NCBI GenBank assembly: GCA_023151115.1
Contig: JAKLJP010000040.1
Location: forward strand, 1 to 64,000
DNA from: Anaerolineae bacterium
GTDB taxonomy: Bacteria; Chloroflexota; Anaerolineae; 4572-78; J111
Reading direction: 5' to 3'
DNA: 64,000 nt
In this document: piece after piece, positions 32,405 to 40,425 of the stretch
Layout of the letters: every line of letters begins with the position of its first letter
How positions within the stretch are numbered: position 1 is the first letter of the stretch
Translations under genes and position numbers: made by a program
The notes under the pieces: model-generated
Seen by the model: the letters and a program-made list of their open reading frames with translations, nothing else
Databases searched by the model: none
What the model was told of the DNA's origin: nothing

Positions 32405-33301
32405 ATGGCTAAGTTACAATCGCTCACCGGCAAAACCTCACTGGTTGGGGTGATGGGCTGGCCGGTGGCCCACAGCCTCAGCCCGGCTATGCACAACGCC
32501 GCCTTTGCCGAACTGGGCCTGGATTGGGCTTATGTGCCGCTGCCGGTGCGGCCCGACGATGTGGAGCAAGCCCTCAAGGGTCTGGCTGCGCTCAATTTTG
32601 TCGGGACGAATGTTACCGTACCGCACAAACAGGCAGTCATGCGCTACATGGATGAATTGAGTCAAGCTGCTCGCATTACCGGCGCAGTCAATACCATTCA
32701 TCTGCAAGACGGCAAATTTTACGGTTACAACACCGACGCCATCGGCTTTCTCAATTCGCTCAAGGAAGCTAACTGCGACCCTAAAGGGCTGCGGGCGGCA
32801 GTTCTGGGGGCCGGCGGCGCGGCCCGCGCCGTTGTGTTTGCTCTGGCCCGCGCCGGGGCCGACTCGGTGATTGTGCTCAACCGGACTGCTGAACGGGGCG
32901 CTTTTTTGGTAGATGACCTGGCCGCCGCTTTCCCCGGCAGCCATTTGACCTTCGCAGCACTCACGCTGGAGTCGCTGGCGGTGCTGGATGAGAAGATTGA
33001 TCTGGTCGTCAACTCCACATCGGTGGGCATGCATCCCCACATTGACGCCTCGCCCTGGCCCGCCGATGTGCCCATGCCGGCTAGGGTTATTTTCTGTGAT
33101 CTGGTTTATAACCCTTTGGAAACCGTCTTTTTAGCCCGCGCCCGCGCCGCCGGCGCCGCTACTATTGACGGCTTAGGCATGCTGGTCCATCAGGGCGCGT
33201 ACGCCTTTGAAAAGTGGACCGGCCAGCCCGCCCCGATTGAGGTGATGCGGCAGGCGTGTTTGACCAACCTCAAAGGCGGGGATAAAGAAATTAGCGATTG
33301 A
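32405..33301 (+). CDS. aroE: shikimate dehydrogenase (NADP+)
   Basis: This 298-residue enzyme reduces 3-dehydroshikimate to shikimate. The substrate site GWPVAHSLSPAMHNAAF supplies the two serines, and VPHKQAVMRYMD supplies the catalytic lysine. The NADP-binding glycine motif is GAGGAARAVVFAL, followed by NRTAERG, whose asparagine-arginine favours NADP. Ends YNPLETVFLARARAAG and GLGMLVHQGAYAFEKWTG are typical. It overlaps the first in-frame TTG of aroC, showing tight packing. Confidence 0.96.
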   Translation: MAKLQSLTGKTSLVGVMGWPVAHSLSPAMHNAAFAELGLDWAYVPLPVRPDDVEQALKGLAALNFVGTNVTVPHKQAVMRYMDELSQAARITGAVNTIHLQDGKFYGYNTDAIGFLNSLKEANCDPKGLRAAVLGAGGAARAVVFALARAGADSVIVLNRTAERGAFLVDDLAAAFPGSHLTFAALTLESLAVLDEKIDLVVNSTSVGMHPHIDASPWPADVPMPARVIFCDLVYNPLETVFLARARAAGAATIDGLGMLVHQGAYAFEKWTGQPAPIEVMRQACLTNLKGGDKEISD

Positions 33302-33309
33302 GAGATAGT

Positions 33310-34632
33310 ATGGAAATTCTTGGCGGTCCTCTCTTTGCCGTAGCTGGAGCGGGCGAATCGCATGGCCCAGGCATTACGACCATTGTTTTTGGCTGCCCGC
33401 CGGGGCTAAAAATCTCGCGCCAACAGGTGCAAAAATATCTAGATCGGCGGCGGCCCGGCAGCAATAAACACGGCACGCCCCGCCACGAGGATGACTCGGT
33501 GGTCTTTTTATCGGGGTTGTATGATGGCGAGGATTTGGACTCATTGCTTTCCGGCCCGAATTTGGCCGTTCAAGTGGAGGGCAAAGAAACCCGCGCCCAA
33601 ACTTATGAAGCGGGCTACACTACCGGCGAACCGATTGCTGCCCTGGTACTCTCCGCCGCCAAAAAATCGAGCGATTACGCCCAATTTGCCGGCCCCACCG
33701 GCGAGGTTCGCCCCGGCCATACCGACCTGGTTAAGTATTACCAATCCAAAGGTTTTGTAGACATTCGCGGCGGCGGGCGCTCCAGCTACCGTTCCACCAT
33801 CTCCGATGTCATCGGTGGCTCGATTGCCCGCCTCTTTCTGGCCGAACATTTTGGCACGGTGATTCTATCCTCTATCTGTCAGGTGGGACCGTTGCAGGCG
33901 TCGCTGAGTCTGGCGGAGCATTTTGAGGAGTTGACGAGGCGAGGAGGTGAAGAAGCAGGGGAGCAGGGGAGCGGAGGAGCAAGGGGGAATACTGAAACGG
34001 AAATCGGAAATCGTAAATCTAAAATCGTAAATCGAGATGAGGTTCGCCGGGTAGAAGAAATCCTCGAAACCGCCGAAATCTACTCCTTTGACCCGGATTT
34101 TGCCCGTGAGGCGGGTCAATTAATTAAAGAAACGCGCATCCAGGGCGACTCGATTGGGGCGGCCATCGAAGTGGTGGCGGTCAATGTGCCGCCGCTGGTG
34201 GGCGAGCCGCTGTATCAGAGCCTCAAAGTGCGCTTGATGGGCGCGCTGGGCGGGCTGCACGCCGTCCAATCCTGCGAAATCGGCTCCGGGGCGGAAGTGG
34301 TAGCCCGCCGGGGCAGCGAGAACAACGACCCCATCCGGCGCAGCGGCTACCAAACCAACCATCAAGGCGGCTTGATCGGCGGGATTACCACCGGCATGCC
34401 CCTGGTCTGCCGGGTAGGCTTCAAACCCACCTCGACCATTGTCAAGCCGCAGCTATCGGTGCGTAAAAACCTGGAAGAGATAGATTTTGAGCTAAAAAAA
34501 GGCCGCCACGACCCCTGCGTAGGCGTCCGGGCCGGCGTTACCCTGGAATCGCGTCTGGCGATTGAGCTGATGAACGCCGTGCTGATGCATCAGGCACGGC
34601 ATATAGACACGAGTCACTTTAAACTATTTTGA
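33310..34632 (+). CDS. aroC: chorismate synthase with a repeat-derived insert
   Basis: This FMN-dependent enzyme of about 440 residues makes chorismate from EPSP. GAGESHGPG, RRRPGSNKHGTPRHEDD, HTDLVKYYQSKGFVDIRGGG and SVRKNLEEIDFELKKGRHDPC are conserved. The ATG at 33310 gives the family-typical MEILGGPLF; a TTG at 33298 overlaps aroE. Between about residues 209 and 243 (33935-34040) there is a low-complexity insert (RGGEEAGEQGSGGARGN, then EIGNRKSKIVNRDEV). It is encoded by short repeats like those between genes, so the protein is longer than usual (about 360-400). The insert lies between conserved blocks and need not abolish activity. Confidence 0.94.
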   Translation: MEILGGPLFAVAGAGESHGPGITTIVFGCPPGLKISRQQVQKYLDRRRPGSNKHGTPRHEDDSVVFLSGLYDGEDLDSLLSGPNLAVQVEGKETRAQTYEAGYTTGEPIAALVLSAAKKSSDYAQFAGPTGEVRPGHTDLVKYYQSKGFVDIRGGGRSSYRSTISDVIGGSIARLFLAEHFGTVILSSICQVGPLQASLSLAEHFEELTRRGGEEAGEQGSGGARGNTETEIGNRKSKIVNRDEVRRVEEILETAEIYSFDPDFAREAGQLIKETRIQGDSIGAAIEVVAVNVPPLVGEPLYQSLKVRLMGALGGLHAVQSCEIGSGAEVVARRGSENNDPIRRSGYQTNHQGGLIGGITTGMPLVCRVGFKPTSTIVKPQLSVRKNLEEIDFELKKGRHDPCVGVRAGVTLESRLAIELMNAVLMHQARHIDTSHFKLF

Positions 34633-34633
34633 G

Positions 34634-34882
34634 ATGACCCCTGAAACAGCCTCGACCAAAATTGACCTTGACCCTATCCTTGAGCCGGTTGATTGGTTTC
34701 ACCTCTATCGGCTAGCCAGATTAACCCCCGGCCAAAGAATATTAGCCATGAGTCAGACTTCTGCTTTTGCCAGAAGCATCCTGCGAGGCTCCTTCCGGCG
34801 ACGTTATCCTGACCGCTCCCTGGCTGAAATTAATATACTTATGCTGGAATACCTCAAAACAGCCCCGGAGTATACCCGATGA
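34634..34882 (+). CDS. small helical protein of unknown function
   Basis: This 82-residue protein starts one base after aroC and overlaps aroK by four bases (ATGA), so it is translated with them. The pattern LTPGQRILAMSQTSAFARSI followed by RRRYPDRSLAEINILMLEYL resembles small helical proteins with an Arg-x-x-x-Pro-aspartate/tryptophan-Ser-x-x-Glu motif that are common in cyanobacteria and Planctomycetes and often lie near nucleotidyltransferase genes. I know of no assigned function. It is more likely a passenger of the operon than an aromatic-pathway enzyme. Confidence 0.6.
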   Translation: MTPETASTKIDLDPILEPVDWFHLYRLARLTPGQRILAMSQTSAFARSILRGSFRRRYPDRSLAEINILMLEYLKTAPEYTR

Positions 34883-35412
34883 GTGAATTTGAGTTTTATA
34901 AAAACATCATCCTGACCGGCTTTATGGGCACGGGCAAATCTACGATTGGGCGGCTGGTAGCGGCTGAGTTGGGGCGCGAGTTTGTGGATATGGACACCCT
35001 GATCGAGCAGCGCGAGGGTCGCCCCATCGCCCAGATTTTTGCCGAGAACGGCGAGCCTTATTTCCGGCAGTTGGAAGCCGGTCTCTGCCGTGAATTGGCA
35101 GCGCGAGAAGGTCTGGTCATCGCCACCGGCGGCGGTGCGTTGGTGACGGAAGCTAACCTGCGGGTGATGGAGTCCAGTGGTCTGGTCATCTGCCTGGACT
35201 GCGACCCGGCGACCTTGTGGCAGCGCATCGGCCAGAGTGAGGATCGGCCCATGCTGGCCGAGCCGGACGAGGGCCGCTTTACTCGCCTGGCCGCCCTGCT
35301 AGAACAGCGCGCTCCGGCCTACGCTCGGATCAAACATCATCTGGATGTCACCCACCTTTCGCCGGAGGAAGCGGCGCAGCGAATTTGCGAATGGGCGAAT
35401 GGCGAATCATAA
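34879..35412 (+). CDS. aroK: shikimate kinase
   Basis: This 177-residue P-loop kinase phosphorylates shikimate with ATP. It has Walker A GFMGTGKSTIGR, the shikimate-binding DMDTLIEQREGRPIAQIF and the Walker B-like ATGGGALVTEANL, plus a lid region with RPMLAEPDEGR. It starts inside the end of the preceding small gene (ATGA overlap). The C-terminal ICEWANGES comes from a GCGAATGGCGAAT repeat unit that continues into the gap before aroB. Confidence 0.95.
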   Translation: MSEFEFYKNIILTGFMGTGKSTIGRLVAAELGREFVDMDTLIEQREGRPIAQIFAENGEPYFRQLEAGLCRELAAREGLVIATGGGALVTEANLRVMESSGLVICLDCDPATLWQRIGQSEDRPMLAEPDEGRFTRLAALLEQRAPAYARIKHHLDVTHLSPEEAAQRICEWANGES

Positions 35413-35428
35413 CCATTCGCCATTCATA
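35385..35428. repeat. GCGAATGGGCGAATGGCGAAT / ATTCGCCATTC repeat
   Basis: GCGAATGGCGAAT units overlapping the 3' end of aroK are followed by the inverse ATTCGCCATTC, forming a hairpin before aroB. The same family lies at 38530-38600. Confidence 0.75.
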
Positions 35429-35441
35429 AAAGGATTTTTGA

Positions 35442-36551
35442 ATGCAAACCATTACCGTCACTCACCCCAGCGGGAGCTATCCAATTTATCTCGGTGAAGG
35501 CGCACTGACCCAAACCGGCCCTCGCCTGGCCGAGTTGGGCTATCAAGGCTGCTGCGCCGTTGTCACCAACCAGCCGGTGGGCCGCCACCACGCCGAACCC
35601 CTGCTGGCGAGCCTGCGCGCCGCCGGATTTGAGCCAACCTGTCTGACCATCCCCGACGGCGAACAAAACAAAACACTGGCCACCGTCGCCGATTTGTACC
35701 CCCAACTGGTCGAGGCCAAACTTGACCGGCGCAGCCCGATCATTGCCCTGGGCGGCGGCGTGTTGGGCGATACGGTCGGTTTTGCCGCCGCCACCTATCT
35801 GCGCGGCGTACCGTTTGCGCAAATTCCCACCACCCTGCTGGCCATGGTAGATGCCAGCGTCGGCGGCAAGGTGGGGGTGGATTTGCCCCAGGGTAAGAAT
35901 TTAGTCGGCGCATTCAAACAGCCGGAAATGGTGGTGATTGACCCCGCCGTGCTGTCCACCCTTCCCCCCGCCGAGTTGCGGGCCGGCATGGCCGAAGTGG
36001 TCAAGCATGGGGTTATTGACAGCCCGGTTTTGTTTGCGGAATTGGAAGAAAGAAGCAGGGGAGCAGAGGCGCAGGGGAGCAGAGGAGAAATCAATTTATT
36101 GTCCTTGCTCCTTACTCCCTACTCCCTACTGCCTACTGCCATCACTGTCAAAGTTCGGGTGGTGCAAGAAGACCCCTTTGAGCAGGGCCGGCGGGCGGTG
36201 TTGAATTTGGGTCACACCTTCGGTCATGCTTTTGAACGTTTGGCTAATTTTGAACTGCGACACGGCGAAGGGGTAGCGATGGGCACAGTCTGTGCCGCCC
36301 GGTTAGCCACCCGGCTGGGCCTCTGCTCCGCCGAAACGACCCAGCGCATTGTGACCCTGCTGGATCGCCTGGGCCTGCCCACCGAGCCGCCGCCCTATCC
36401 ACCCGCCGAGGTCTGGGCCGCGATGGGCGCCGACAAAAAACGACAGGGCAACACCCTGCGCTTCATCCTCCCCCGCGCTATCGGCGACGTGGATATTTTT
36501 GATAATGTGGCGCGAGAGGATGTGGCAGCCATTCTTACGTTCAACGTTTGA
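35442..36551 (+). CDS. aroB: 3-dehydroquinate synthase with a repeat-derived insert
   Basis: This 369-residue NAD- and zinc-dependent enzyme converts DAHP to 3-dehydroquinate. It shows DGEQNKTLATV, GGGVLGDTVGFAAATYLRG, TTLLAMVDASVGGKVGV and LNLGHTFGHAFE with zinc ligands. At about residues 202-226 (36045-36140) the usual helix is replaced by low-complexity sequence (RSRGAEAQGSRGE, then LLTPYSLLPT). It is encoded by GGGGAGCAGAGG and CTCCCTACTCCC repeat units. The flanking conserved blocks are intact, so the gene is probably functional. Its 3' end overlaps a TTGAACGTT repeat. Confidence 0.94.
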   Translation: MQTITVTHPSGSYPIYLGEGALTQTGPRLAELGYQGCCAVVTNQPVGRHHAEPLLASLRAAGFEPTCLTIPDGEQNKTLATVADLYPQLVEAKLDRRSPIIALGGGVLGDTVGFAAATYLRGVPFAQIPTTLLAMVDASVGGKVGVDLPQGKNLVGAFKQPEMVVIDPAVLSTLPPAELRAGMAEVVKHGVIDSPVLFAELEERSRGAEAQGSRGEINLLSLLLTPYSLLPTAITVKVRVVQEDPFEQGRRAVLNLGHTFGHAFERLANFELRHGEGVAMGTVCAARLATRLGLCSAETTQRIVTLLDRLGLPTEPPPYPPAEVWAAMGADKKRQGNTLRFILPRAIGDVDIFDNVAREDVAAILTFNV

Positions 36552-36577
36552 ACGTTGAACGTTTAAACGTTGGAAGG
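36537..36577. repeat. ACGTTCAACGTTTGAACGTT palindromic repeat
   Basis: Repeated AACGTT-centred units (CGTTCAACGTTTGAACGTTG, AACGTTTAAACGTTGG) span the aroB stop and the NUDIX leader and are highly palindromic. Confidence 0.75.
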
Positions 36578-36583
36578 AGTTCT

Positions 36584-37132
36584 ATGCAGCCCGAAACACC
36601 CTTTGGCGAACAGCAAATTTTTCAAGGCAAGCTTGTCACCCTGAGTTTACGCCAGGTGCAACTGGCCGGCGGCCAGACCGCGCAGCGCGAAATCGTGTCT
36701 ACGCGCGGGGCAGTAGTGATTGTGCCCGTAACAGCAAAGAACGAGGTGCGGCTGGTCAGACAGTTCCGCGCCGGTATCGAGGATTGGCTGCTCGAACTAC
36801 CCGCCGGCAGTCTGGAAGCCGGCGAAGACCCCGACCAGGCCGCCCCCCGCGAACTGCTGGAAGAAACCGGCGACCAGGCCGCCGTGTGGCATAAACTGGG
36901 CGGTTTTTACGCCAGCCCCGGTATTCTGACCGAATATCTGCACCTCTACCTGGCGACCGATTTGACCCCCGGCCCCAACCAGCTTGAGTTTGATGAGCAT
37001 ATCGAACTGGTGACTGTGCCCTGGGCCGAAGCTGTCGCCATGATCGGCCGGAACGAGATCAAGGATGCAAAAACTATTGCTGGGCTGATGTTGGCCGGCT
37101 TGCACCTGGGCTTGATTGACCAAAAGAGTTAA
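36584..37132 (+). CDS. NUDIX hydrolase, ADP-ribose pyrophosphatase-like
   Basis: This 182-residue protein carries the NUDIX box GSLEAGEDPDQAAPRELLEE followed by TGD. The consensus final hydrophobic residue is replaced by aspartate, a minor change. The N-terminal strand-rich region (FQGKLVTLSLRQVQLAGG) and VVIVPVTAKNEVRLVRQFR resemble ADP-ribose and ADP-sugar pyrophosphatases, which need Mg and hydrolyse the diphosphate. The ATG at 36584 follows GGAAGGAG; an upstream in-frame ATG comes from the palindromic repeat. It is embedded in the aromatic operon without an obvious pathway role and may be housekeeping. Confidence 0.85.
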   Translation: MQPETPFGEQQIFQGKLVTLSLRQVQLAGGQTAQREIVSTRGAVVIVPVTAKNEVRLVRQFRAGIEDWLLELPAGSLEAGEDPDQAAPRELLEETGDQAAVWHKLGGFYASPGILTEYLHLYLATDLTPGPNQLEFDEHIELVTVPWAEAVAMIGRNEIKDAKTIAGLMLAGLHLGLIDQKS

Positions 37133-37135
37133 TAC

Positions 37136-37215
37136 CGGAGGATTGGAAGGTTGGAAGACTGGATATTTACCAACCTTCCAATCTTCCAGCCTTCCAATTT
37201 TGCCATCCTCCAAAG
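37136..37215. repeat. GGATTGGAAGGTTGGAAGACTGG hairpin repeat
   Basis: GGAAGGTTGGAAG units face CCAACCTTCCAATCTTCCAGCC and CTTCCAATT across an ATATTTA loop, in the gap before the SGNH hydrolase gene. Confidence 0.8.
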
Positions 37216-37225
37216 GAGAATACTT

Positions 37226-37852
37226 ATGAAAACCATTCTCTGCTACGGCGACTCCAACACCTGGGGCTACCGCCCAGGGACCAAAGATCGCTACAGCCGC
37301 ACGGAACGATGGGTGGGCGTGCTGCAACAGGAACTGGGAACTGACTACGAAGTGGTTGCCGAAGGGCTGAACGGCCGGACTACCGTTTGGGATGACCCCA
37401 TCGAAGGTTACAAAAACGGCAAAGAGCAGCTCATCCCCATTCTGACCTCGCACAAGCCAATTGACCTGGTTACGATTATGCTGGGCACCAACGACTTGAA
37501 ACGGCGTTTTGGCCTGGGCGCTTATGATATTGCCGAAGGCGCTGGGACACTGGTCGAAATGGTCCAAAAAAGCGACTGTGGTCCGGAAAATCGCGCCCCG
37601 CAAGTGCTGCTCATCGCCCCACCGCCGGTGGCCCAATTGACCGAGTACAACGAAATGTTTGAAGGCGCGGCCGACAAATCGCGCCAGTTTAGCCACCACT
37701 ACCGGCGGGTGGCCGAGGAACTTGACTGCGCCTTCCTCGATGCCGGGGCCTTCATTGTTTCCAGTGATCTCGACGGTATTCATCTGGATGCGAGCGAGCA
37801 TAAGAAGCTGGGCCTGGCCGTGGCGGCGCGGGTACGGGAAATATTGGGGTAA
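37226..37852 (+). CDS. SGNH/GDSL-family hydrolase
   Basis: This 208-residue protein has the SGNH blocks: GDSNTWGYRPG (block I, nucleophile serine), GLNGRTTVWDDP (block II glycine), MLGTNDLKRRFG (block III asparagine) and DLDGIHLDASEHKKLG (block V aspartate and histidine). It resembles arylesterase and multifunctional acyl-CoA thioesterase/lysophospholipase types, without a signal peptide, so it is probably cytoplasmic. The ATG at 37226 follows AAAGGAG. The substrate is unknown; its place between aroB and aroQ does not suggest a role in the aromatic pathway. Confidence 0.85.
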   Translation: MKTILCYGDSNTWGYRPGTKDRYSRTERWVGVLQQELGTDYEVVAEGLNGRTTVWDDPIEGYKNGKEQLIPILTSHKPIDLVTIMLGTNDLKRRFGLGAYDIAEGAGTLVEMVQKSDCGPENRAPQVLLIAPPPVAQLTEYNEMFEGAADKSRQFSHHYRRVAEELDCAFLDAGAFIVSSDLDGIHLDASEHKKLGLAVAARVREILG

Positions 37853-38095
37853 AAATGGAGGATTGGAGGGCTGGAAGGTTGGTAACCTCGGTTCGGAGGT
37901 TTCTAAATCGCACCCCCTTCAACAAGCTCAGGACACAGCTTCGATACACCCTTCGCGTTGCTCAGGGCTACTCAGAATGCGGTTATAAGTCAAAAATCAT
38001 CCTGAGTAGCGCGGAACAAAGTGGAGCGCATATCGAAGGGTGATTTTCGAGCTAATTCCAAATTCAGATTAATAATTTACCAATCTTCCACAAAG
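37853..38095. repeat. composite repeats: GGTTGGTAACC and CTTCAACAAGCTCAGGAC families
   Basis: GGATTGGAGGGCTGGAAGG is followed by CTTCAACAAGCTCAGGAC, CCTTCGCGTTGCTCAGGGC and, as inverse, CATCCTGAGTAGCGCGG and ATCGAAGGGTGATTTTCG. The outer parts AAATCGCACCC and GGGTGATTTT pair across about 140 bases. A related shorter copy lies at 63690-63745. No coding potential was seen. Confidence 0.75.
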
Positions 38096-38105
38096 ACAGG
38101 TGGAT

Positions 38106-38546
38106 ATGACAGCGATTTTATTACTGCATGGTCCTAACCTAAATTTATTGGGAACCCGCGAGCCGGGAGTCTACGGCTCAACCACCCTAGAGGACATCAA
38201 CACCAGGGTGATTGCCACCGCCGCCGAGCGCGGCGTCGAAGTGCGCTGCTTCCAATCCAATCATGAGGGCGCACTGGTGGATGCCTTGCACGAAGCGCGG
38301 CTGTGGGCCGCCGGCGTGGTCTTCAACCCCGGCGCTTACACGCACACCTCTATCGCCCTGCGCGACGCCATCACCGGGACCGGCTTGAAGGTGGTGGAAG
38401 TGCATTTGAGCAATGTCCACGCCCGCGAGGAGTTTCGCCACAAAAGTTTGCTGGCCCCGGTTTGTGTGGGGCAAATCAGCGGCTTTGGCTGGCGGAGTTA
38501 TCTATTGGGGTTAGAGGCAATTCTGGGGTATTTGAATGGCGAATGA
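38106..38546 (+). CDS. aroQ: type II 3-dehydroquinate dehydratase
   Basis: This 146-residue enzyme removes water from 3-dehydroquinate. It has the type II motifs [17 protein letters not shown] (catalytic arginine and tyrosine), [30 protein letters not shown] and [16 protein letters not shown]. It normally forms a dodecamer. The ATG at 38106 is preferred over the GTG at 38100, which would overlap the AGGTGG site. It is the last gene of the aromatic cluster, which with it holds all seven steps to chorismate. Confidence 0.95.
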   Translation: MTAILLLHGPNLNLLGTREPGVYGSTTLEDINTRVIATAAERGVEVRCFQSNHEGALVDALHEARLWAAGVVFNPGAYTHTSIALRDAITGTGLKVVEVHLSNVHAREEFRHKSLLAPVCVGQISGFGWRSYLLGLEAILGYLNGE

Positions 38547-38602
38547 GCGAATGGCGAATAATATCTGATCGCCATTCGCAATTCGCCCATTCAGTCCGAT
38601 AA
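38530..38602. repeat. GAATGGCGAATGAGCGAATGG / CGCCATTCGCAATTCGCCC hairpin
   Basis: GGCGAATGAGCGAATGGCG faces GCCATTCGCAATTCGCCC between the convergent aroQ and PspA-like genes and overlaps both 3' ends. It may serve as a terminator. Confidence 0.75.
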
Positions 38603-39121
38603 GCGCGATTTGCGGGCGGCCATCTCCGGGTCATCTCCGGCAAATTGAGGCTTGATAACGGGGGGGACCGGCGCAGCAGCGGCAGTCTGGCCGGCGCTGG
38701 CCGGGGGCATGCCCAAGACTTTGCTGGCTTCTTCATCGCGGCTCTTGGCTTTGCGAGCCTCTTTTTCTACGGCTTCTTTGGCTAAAGCCAACTTCTCTTC
38801 CAAAGCCGCCAGCTTTTCTTCCAGGTCAATCGCCTGGAGCGACTCATTTCTGACGTAATATTCCAACTCGGCGGCGCGTTTCTCGTGGGCGCGCTGGTTG
38901 AGGGTGTCGCCGCTTTGGGCCGCGGCCTGGGCGGCGCTTTGTTCGGTTTTTAACCGCTCGACCAGGTTGCGCTCGCGCAGTTCTACCTCGGCCAGCGCCC
39001 GGCGAATGGCTGCCAACTGCTCCTGCTCCAACTGTTCCAGGGCGCTCCGCCGCTCGCGCTGGGGCAGCTTGGCGTTCACGGCAGCATTTAGCAAGGTATT
39101 GAATTTTTCCAGCAAGTCCAT
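38591..39121 (-). CDS. PspA/IM30-like coiled-coil protein
   Basis: This 176-residue, mostly helical protein starts MDLLEKFNTLLNAAVNAKLP, an amphipathic segment like the membrane-binding N-terminus of PspA/IM30. A long coiled coil follows, rich in Ala, Glu, Leu and Lys (residues about 22-140), then a Pro/Ala-rich linker and a short tail. PspA relatives bind stressed membranes and form ESCRT-III-like polymers; this protein is shorter than the usual 220 residues, so the match is tentative. The ATG at 39119-39121 follows CAAGGAGTATTGTAAC. The third copy of the metK/ahcY leader element precedes it. Confidence 0.6.
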   Translation of the reverse strand: MDLLEKFNTLLNAAVNAKLPQRERRSALEQLEQEQLAAIRRALAEVELRERNLVERLKTEQSAAQAAAQSGDTLNQRAHEKRAAELEYYVRNESLQAIDLEEKLAALEEKLALAKEAVEKEARKAKSRDEEASKVLGMPPASAGQTAAAAPVPPVIKPQFAGDDPEMAARKSRLSD

Positions 39122-39151
39122 GTTACAATACTCCTTGTAAATAAACCGGCC

Positions 39152-39243
39152 GGAGTGCAAAGCTTGCTTTGCCAAGTCGCAAGGCAAGCCTTGCACTCCA
39201 AATTTTCGTTCCTGGTGGTGTACCCAGGTTTATGAACACTTCT
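39152..39243 (-). promoter_or_regulatory. conserved leader element, copy 3 (PspA-like gene)
   Basis: On the minus strand it reads AGAAGTGTTCATAAACCTGG, then GTACACCACCAGGAACGAAAAT, then the hairpin GGAGTGCAAGGCTTGCCTTG / AAAGCAAGCTTTGCACTCC, ending about 15 bases before the ribosome-binding site. Orientation and spacing equal those at metK and ahcY. Confidence 0.7.
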
Positions 39244-39254
39244 CTGAAAATAGC

Positions 39255-39345
39255 TTGGTTCATATCACTGCGAGGCCGAAAGGCCGAAGCAGTCTCCCTA
39301 CCTCGGAGGCGGGGATTGCTTCGGCCTATGGCCTCGCAATAACAG
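39255..39345. repeat. CACTGCGAGGCCGAAAGGCC / GGCCTATGGCCTCGCAATAA repeat
   Basis: CTGCGAGGCCGAAAGGCCG and GCAGTCTCCC face GGGGATTGCTTCGGCC and GGCCTCGCAATAACAG. It is an interspersed palindrome that also supplies the last residues of the GNAT protein. Confidence 0.7.
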
Positions 39346-40372
39346 TTTCATCGCCGGTGTGCTGTAGACCCGTGATGGCTCCTCGGTAATCTATAATCGC
39401 TTTACGCAGGGTAAAGCCCAACTGCGGCCATAAGCCAATCGTCGGTTGGTCGGCGTAACTGTCCGCGCCGAGTGAGATCACCTCGACCCCGGCGGCTCGC
39501 AATGCATGCATAGCGGTCAACATCAGCGCCCGGCCAACTCCCTGGCCACGCTCCGCCTCGGCCACCGCCAGCCAGACTACTTCGCCCTCATTGGCCCGGC
39601 GCAGGCGGCGGGTCCAGCCCAGGCAGGCATGCACCACGCCGATCATCTGTGCCTCACCGGAGGGCGTTTGCCGCCAGGCGCTAAAACTGAAGCCCGGCTC
39701 GTAGCGCGTCGTTTGAAAGCGGCGGCGCAGAGCTTCGGCGGTGGTGGGCTGGTAGCCCCAGTTATGGGCAAAAGCCTGGTTACGCAAGGCCGCGGCGGCG
39801 GCACAGTGGCGCTGCTCCCAGGGCCGGATCACTATTCCCGGCGGCAGCGCCGGAACAGGCATCACCTGCGCTGCCGGGATTTCAAACTCGTGATAAATAT
39901 GGTCGGGCCGCAGGCCAAAGCGAGACCACAGGTGGCAGCGGGCCTGGTCGTGCTGGTAAGCCCAGGCGTTGACCCAGGCTTTCCCGCTGCATTTCTGCCG
40001 CATATCGGCCCAACTACGCCGGACCACCTCATAGCCTACTCCCTGACCACGCCAGGCCGGATGGACCGCACCGCGCAGCCAAAAATTCGCCTCCGCCCCG
40101 CCGCATGTTTCCCCATAATTATAGCTTACAATCTCCCCGGTATCAATCTGCGCCAGCCAGCCGGTCTCGCTCAAATCGGCCAGGGCAGTTTCCAACTCAG
40201 CCGCCAGTTCCGCTACAGGCCGCCCGACTCCCTCATCCACCGCTTCCACGGCAGCCATCAGCGTCGCCAGCGCCTCAATATCTGTTTTAACAAAACGACG
40301 GAAGAGAAATTGTGAATTGTAAATTGTGAATTGTGAATTATTAATGACCATTCTCAGACTACTATCTTCCAT
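39326..40372 (-). CDS. protein with two tandem GNAT acetyltransferase domains
   Basis: This 348-residue protein holds two GNAT folds. The first (about residues 30-165) has AWRGQGVGYEVVRRS as acetyl-CoA motif A. The second (about 185-335) has ERGQGVGRALMLTAMHALR. Tandem GNAT proteins of this type include mycothiol-synthase-like and sugar or aminoglycoside acetyltransferases, but the substrate cannot be told here. The N-terminus (SQFTIYNSQFLFRRF) is encoded by a GTGAATTGTAAATTGTGAAT repeat that has become part of the frame; the family-like sequence starts at about residue 25. No leader element or clear promoter was found. Confidence 0.75.
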   Translation of the reverse strand: MEDSSLRMVINNSQFTIYNSQFLFRRFVKTDIEALATLMAAVEAVDEGVGRPVAELAAELETALADLSETGWLAQIDTGEIVSYNYGETCGGAEANFWLRGAVHPAWRGQGVGYEVVRRSWADMRQKCSGKAWVNAWAYQHDQARCHLWSRFGLRPDHIYHEFEIPAAQVMPVPALPPGIVIRPWEQRHCAAAAALRNQAFAHNWGYQPTTAEALRRRFQTTRYEPGFSFSAWRQTPSGEAQMIGVVHACLGWTRRLRRANEGEVVWLAVAEAERGQGVGRALMLTAMHALRAAGVEVISLGADSYADQPTIGLWPQLGFTLRKAIIDYRGAITGLQHTGDETVIARP

Positions 40373-40425
40373 CCTCTATCTTCCATCCTCTATCTTCTAT
40401 ACTCTATCTTCCAAACTCTCGCCAA
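40305..40425. repeat. GTGAATTGTAAATTGTGAATTG and CTATCTTCCATCCTC units
   Basis: Two short-unit repeats lie side by side between the GNAT and subtilase genes: ATTGTGAATTGTAAATTGTG and CTATCTTCCATCCTCTATC. They are included in the N-terminus of one gene and the C-terminus of the other. Confidence 0.75.
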
